Assembly: GCF_024166365.1 (NCBI RefSeq)
Contig: NC_064826.1
Location: forward strand, 20,670,001 to 20,734,000
Direction of reading: 5' to 3'
Length of the DNA: 64,000 nucleotides
DNA from: Elephas maximus indicus
Taxonomy: Eukaryota; Chordata; Mammalia; Proboscidea; Elephantidae
How positions within the stretch are numbered: position 1 is the stretch's first letter; every line of letters begins with the position of its first letter. The notes under the pieces are model-generated. The model saw nothing but the letters and a program-made list of their open reading frames with translations. It had not been told where the DNA came from and did not search any database. A program made the translations under genes and the position numbers. Shown piece by piece: positions 44,315 to 64,000 of this stretch.

Positions 44315-47300
44315 GAATCCATTTTGGGAATATTTTATTTGTCTTTTGAGATTACATGGTCATTATTGCTGATCTATTACAATTACTCAGACATAAAGAT
44401 TTCCAAGAGCCTCTCAGAAATGGAGATCCTCAAGGCTTTATTTCCTTTCAGTATGACGATAATGAGAACTAATGATTTTTTAATATATATATATAATATA
44501 TATATGTATATATAGTTCAGAACTTGTCCATATATAATTTGCTGGTGTTGCCTATTTTATTTCTGTAATTTTCCTTTATTAAAAAAGCTTAATGCAACAA
44601 TGCATTCTGATTTCATTTTTAAAACCATGATTAAGTTAATTTTGAGAAAACCACAGGAGCAGCAGTTTCAGATCTGTTCAGAGAAAAGTCAAGCAGCAAA
44701 AAAGCTTTGCAGGAGTATGTGGCCATGGGGAGCCGTGCTCAAATGGGAGGGTAGGATAGGGAGGCGGGAAGGTAGAGGGTAGTTAGATCAGATACTTTTT
44801 TTAATGAGAAAAATAGAACTGAATATTCCTATCAAGAAAGTAAAAAAAAAAAAAAAAAAACTCAAAAATTAGCACAAATTCATTGTAGAGAAAACGGTAT
44901 GTATGCCCCACAGGCCAGGGCTACACACAAAGAAACAGGGATGAGCTATCTCTCCCATGCTTCCAGATACCCAGGATGCATCCAGATACCCAGGTCAGAG
45001 CGTGGAGGGAAGAAGGGACATTTGCTCTAATTCCAAGGGTAGAGCGAATAATGACCGGATTCCAACACTAAGGTAGAACCCAAATACTCAGGAGGCCGCC
45101 TTCTTAATGGCTGATGGATCCAGAGAGACAGAGAGAGAGAGAGAGGGAGAGAGAAAAGCATGATCATCTGAAACTCAGAGGCAAATACCTCACCATGGGC
45201 AGCAACACTTGCAACCTAACCTAGAAGCCCAGTGAGGCTCCCTTTTTGTTCACAGGAGCAGGGCGGTGTTCTCTGTGAGTACACACAGCTCATAGGGAGC
45301 CAGGCTCTGCTGTGAAGCCGGAAGTTAAGATTTTTGGCCTGTGAACATAATAGGCTAGAGCCCAGATACCTGTCTAATGGCATTTGCTCTGGACACAAGA
45401 CGAGGTACAAAAGATGTGAATCTTTTGTTAAAAGGATCCGATTAATACAAAAATCAGAACTGGTTGGGCAAAAGGAAGAACTGAATGGCCCAGTGGGATT
45501 TTCAGCATTTATGATCTTTCTTACAGGGAAATATATGTATATATGTGGCACTTTTCCAATACTCGCTAAGATATATGGCCTCCCAGGAACCAGACTCTGT
45601 GGAATGAGCCTGTATACTATTTAATGAGGCAAAGAGCCATTTAACCAAGCTCCACCTCTCCACCTCCAAAAGTAAGGTCACTTCCAGACTAGCCCTGAGG
45701 GTATATGTGAAGACCAGGGGAAGCTGGAGAGGGTAGAGATAAGGGAGGAGACTTAAGAGCGGGAAGGTTATAGTGACCCTGGTGGTCTGGCATTTCCTGG
45801 CATCACCTTAGTCTTGAGACTTTGAGGCAGCCCAGGTCAGGGAAAAAGTAGGAAAACAATCCTGAGAGTTTAAACATGATTGACAGGGGAAGGATAGGAC
45901 TTATTTACTTCAAAATTCCTAGGGCCACTTTAGAACCAACCTTGTCCCAATGGAAACTTAAAGACCAGCAGGGCAGTCTCCAAAAGGAATCCTACCGTTT
46001 GGGCGGGATATAAAATTTCAGACTGCTCACATTACTACATTCTTTGTAATGTTAAAGTTACTCAAGAAACTATCTCTGAAATACAGAATCCTTAGATGGG
46101 AGAGGTCAGCACATAAAAAGGTATCCCATCAGAGAAGAAAGAACACAGATCAGATTGCAGAGACATTGTATCTTGGCTTCCTCAACAGCAATGGCCAAAG
46201 GGATGAATGTCTGATGAGGTTCAAACTAGCTTTGATCATCTGGACACATTGTACAGGGTCATCTCTGTATAGCTTAGCCAGTTAAGCTGCAAAGCTCTTC
46301 CCGGGAGACAAACACACTCTGCTTCTTTAGAAAGCGGGTATGTCAAACTACGGGCCTGAAAGACATGTCCCATTTCTGAAGCCCTAAATCCCCAAATCCC
46401 TTGGAATATGCTTTTCTTCACTAGTTTCAGAATTTTCAGTAGTTTAAGCAACAACAGGGAGTTTCAGGAAGCAGTTTTTACAACAAACCCTCCTTTTCTG
46501 AGATAGTACAGTCTGGAGGGGCTTCCTGGAAAACCATCCAGTTAAATGACATGGAAGTAAAACTATGGGTCCCAATGGAAATGGCCCTCACTTCCTGTGC
46601 AGAGTTTGGTTGGGTTAAAAAGATGGCAAAATAAATGACTGACAGATACCACAGCTGCTGAGGAAATACTGGAGGCACATTCCTCTTGGTACCAGAAAGT
46701 CTTAAAGTGGACACCAATGTTCAAGGAGAAGAAAGTAGTCCTGGTTAAGGAAGGAGACCTCCAGTCGGCACAGGCACAGCTGAGTTCTTGTTGTAGCTTG
46801 CCAAAGCCATGACACTCCTTCCTACTAGCCATTTCATAAAGAAGGCAGTGATAGTAGAGTGATGGTCAAGGCTGGCAGCCCAGGCCATGTTCATTCAGTG
46901 GTTTCCAAAAGGCCTCACCTGGGAAAGAGCCAAAGCTGAGAAAGGCAGCTACTGAAAATTTATTCCAGAAAACCCCAAGGAACGAGGAGTCTGGCATCCC
47001 TGGACTAACTCCTGATCCTGGACAAGATAAAAATGGCCATTGCTGAGGCTTCGGATCAATGGGGGATGATGCAAAAGATGCACTGGGAATGGTTACCCCA
47101 TTTCTTTCCTTTCTCAGCCTGTCCTATGTGGCTCTCTCAGCCCTCAGGGCAGTAACCACACTCCGGCCAAGGCTACAGGCACAGGATTCTAGATTTTAAT
47201 AAATAAATAACCTAACATATGGTCTATAGGGTGAGCACGGCGGGCAGCTCTGATTGGAGAAGCAGCTTGTTGAGTTCTTTCCTGTATAGTAGTGGAGAAA

Positions 47301-47358
47301 AGACTTGAGGTTCTATTCCTTAAAACTTCTTCCGGCTTGAGTTACAGGAACTTAATAC
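44315..47358 (-). CDS. AHCYL2: AHCYL2 terminal exon: last two codons and about 3 kb of 3'UTR
   Basis: The exon begins after the acceptor CCCTCCAG at 47358: one base completing Arg, then TAT (Tyr, 47355-47357) and TAA (47352-47354). The remainder is 3'UTR. I place the end near 44315 from the poly(A) signals, so that edge is approximate. The 3'UTR holds a (GA/TC)n stretch at 45126-45155 and an A19 (T19 in the transcript) at 44841-44859. Confidence 0.8.
44334..44580 (-). terminator. AHCYL2: poly(A) signal cluster of AHCYL2
   Basis: Four AATAAA hexamers on the minus strand at 44575-44580, 44556-44561, 44437-44442 and 44334-44339. The last is followed by a G/T-rich stretch (GGTTTTGAGTGTAG) as expected downstream of a cleavage site. 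Confidence 0.6.
44471..44515. repeat. (TA)n microsatellite
   Basis: Interrupted TA dinucleotide run in the AHCYL2 3'UTR. Confidence 0.9.
45124..45157. repeat. (GA)n microsatellite
   Basis: GA run with one GGG interruption; pyrimidine-rich in the AHCYL2 transcript. Confidence 0.9.

Positions 47359-64000
<16,642 letters not shown>

Overview
This is a 64 kb window of vertebrate nuclear DNA, almost certainly from an afrotherian mammal and most likely an elephant. The species call is an inference. It rests on about 17 copies of the tRNA-derived AfroSINE family, on an RTE-type LINE whose 3' end matches the AfroSINE tail, and on mammal-wide L1, L2, MIR and hAT relics. The genes are split into many short exons, so nearly all long open frames here are chance frames and not genes.

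Two protein-coding genes lie on the minus strand in the same direction. Positions 1-40167 hold STRIP2, a subunit of the STRIPAK phosphatase/kinase complex. All 21 coding exons could be placed with splice sites and matching phases, giving an intact 833-residue protein. The gene starts in a CpG island (about 39600-40420) with two GC-box/CCAAT modules, and its 3'UTR runs off the left edge. Positions 44315-64000 hold the 3' half of AHCYL2 (IRBIT2, a non-catalytic S-adenosylhomocysteine hydrolase relative). It has seven internal coding exons and a terminal exon with about 3 kb of 3'UTR, and the gene continues past the right edge. The order AHCYL2 then STRIP2 in one direction matches human 7q32 and is the paralogue of the AHCYL1-STRIP1 pair.

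The introns are filled with mobile elements: AfroSINEs (some in tandem or nested), a LINE 3' end with a 17 bp target duplication, an RTE endonuclease relic, L1 and L2 fragments, MIRs, small hAT-like elements, and an ERVL-like LTR with a primer-binding site inside an AfroSINE that is itself inside an L2.

The least ordinary signals are in STRIP2. At two exons a tandem repeat has multiplied the 5' splice site: three 18 bp copies at exon 20 (in frame, could add 6 or 12 residues) and three 61 bp copies at exon 16 (frame-shifting). A 69 bp minisatellite with an open frame lies in intron 4, and a G-rich 28-30 bp minisatellite lies just inside intron 1. In AHCYL2, one 3' splice site has L1-derived DNA where its branch point should be. 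I found no operon, CRISPR array, tRNA gene or other self-contained new system.
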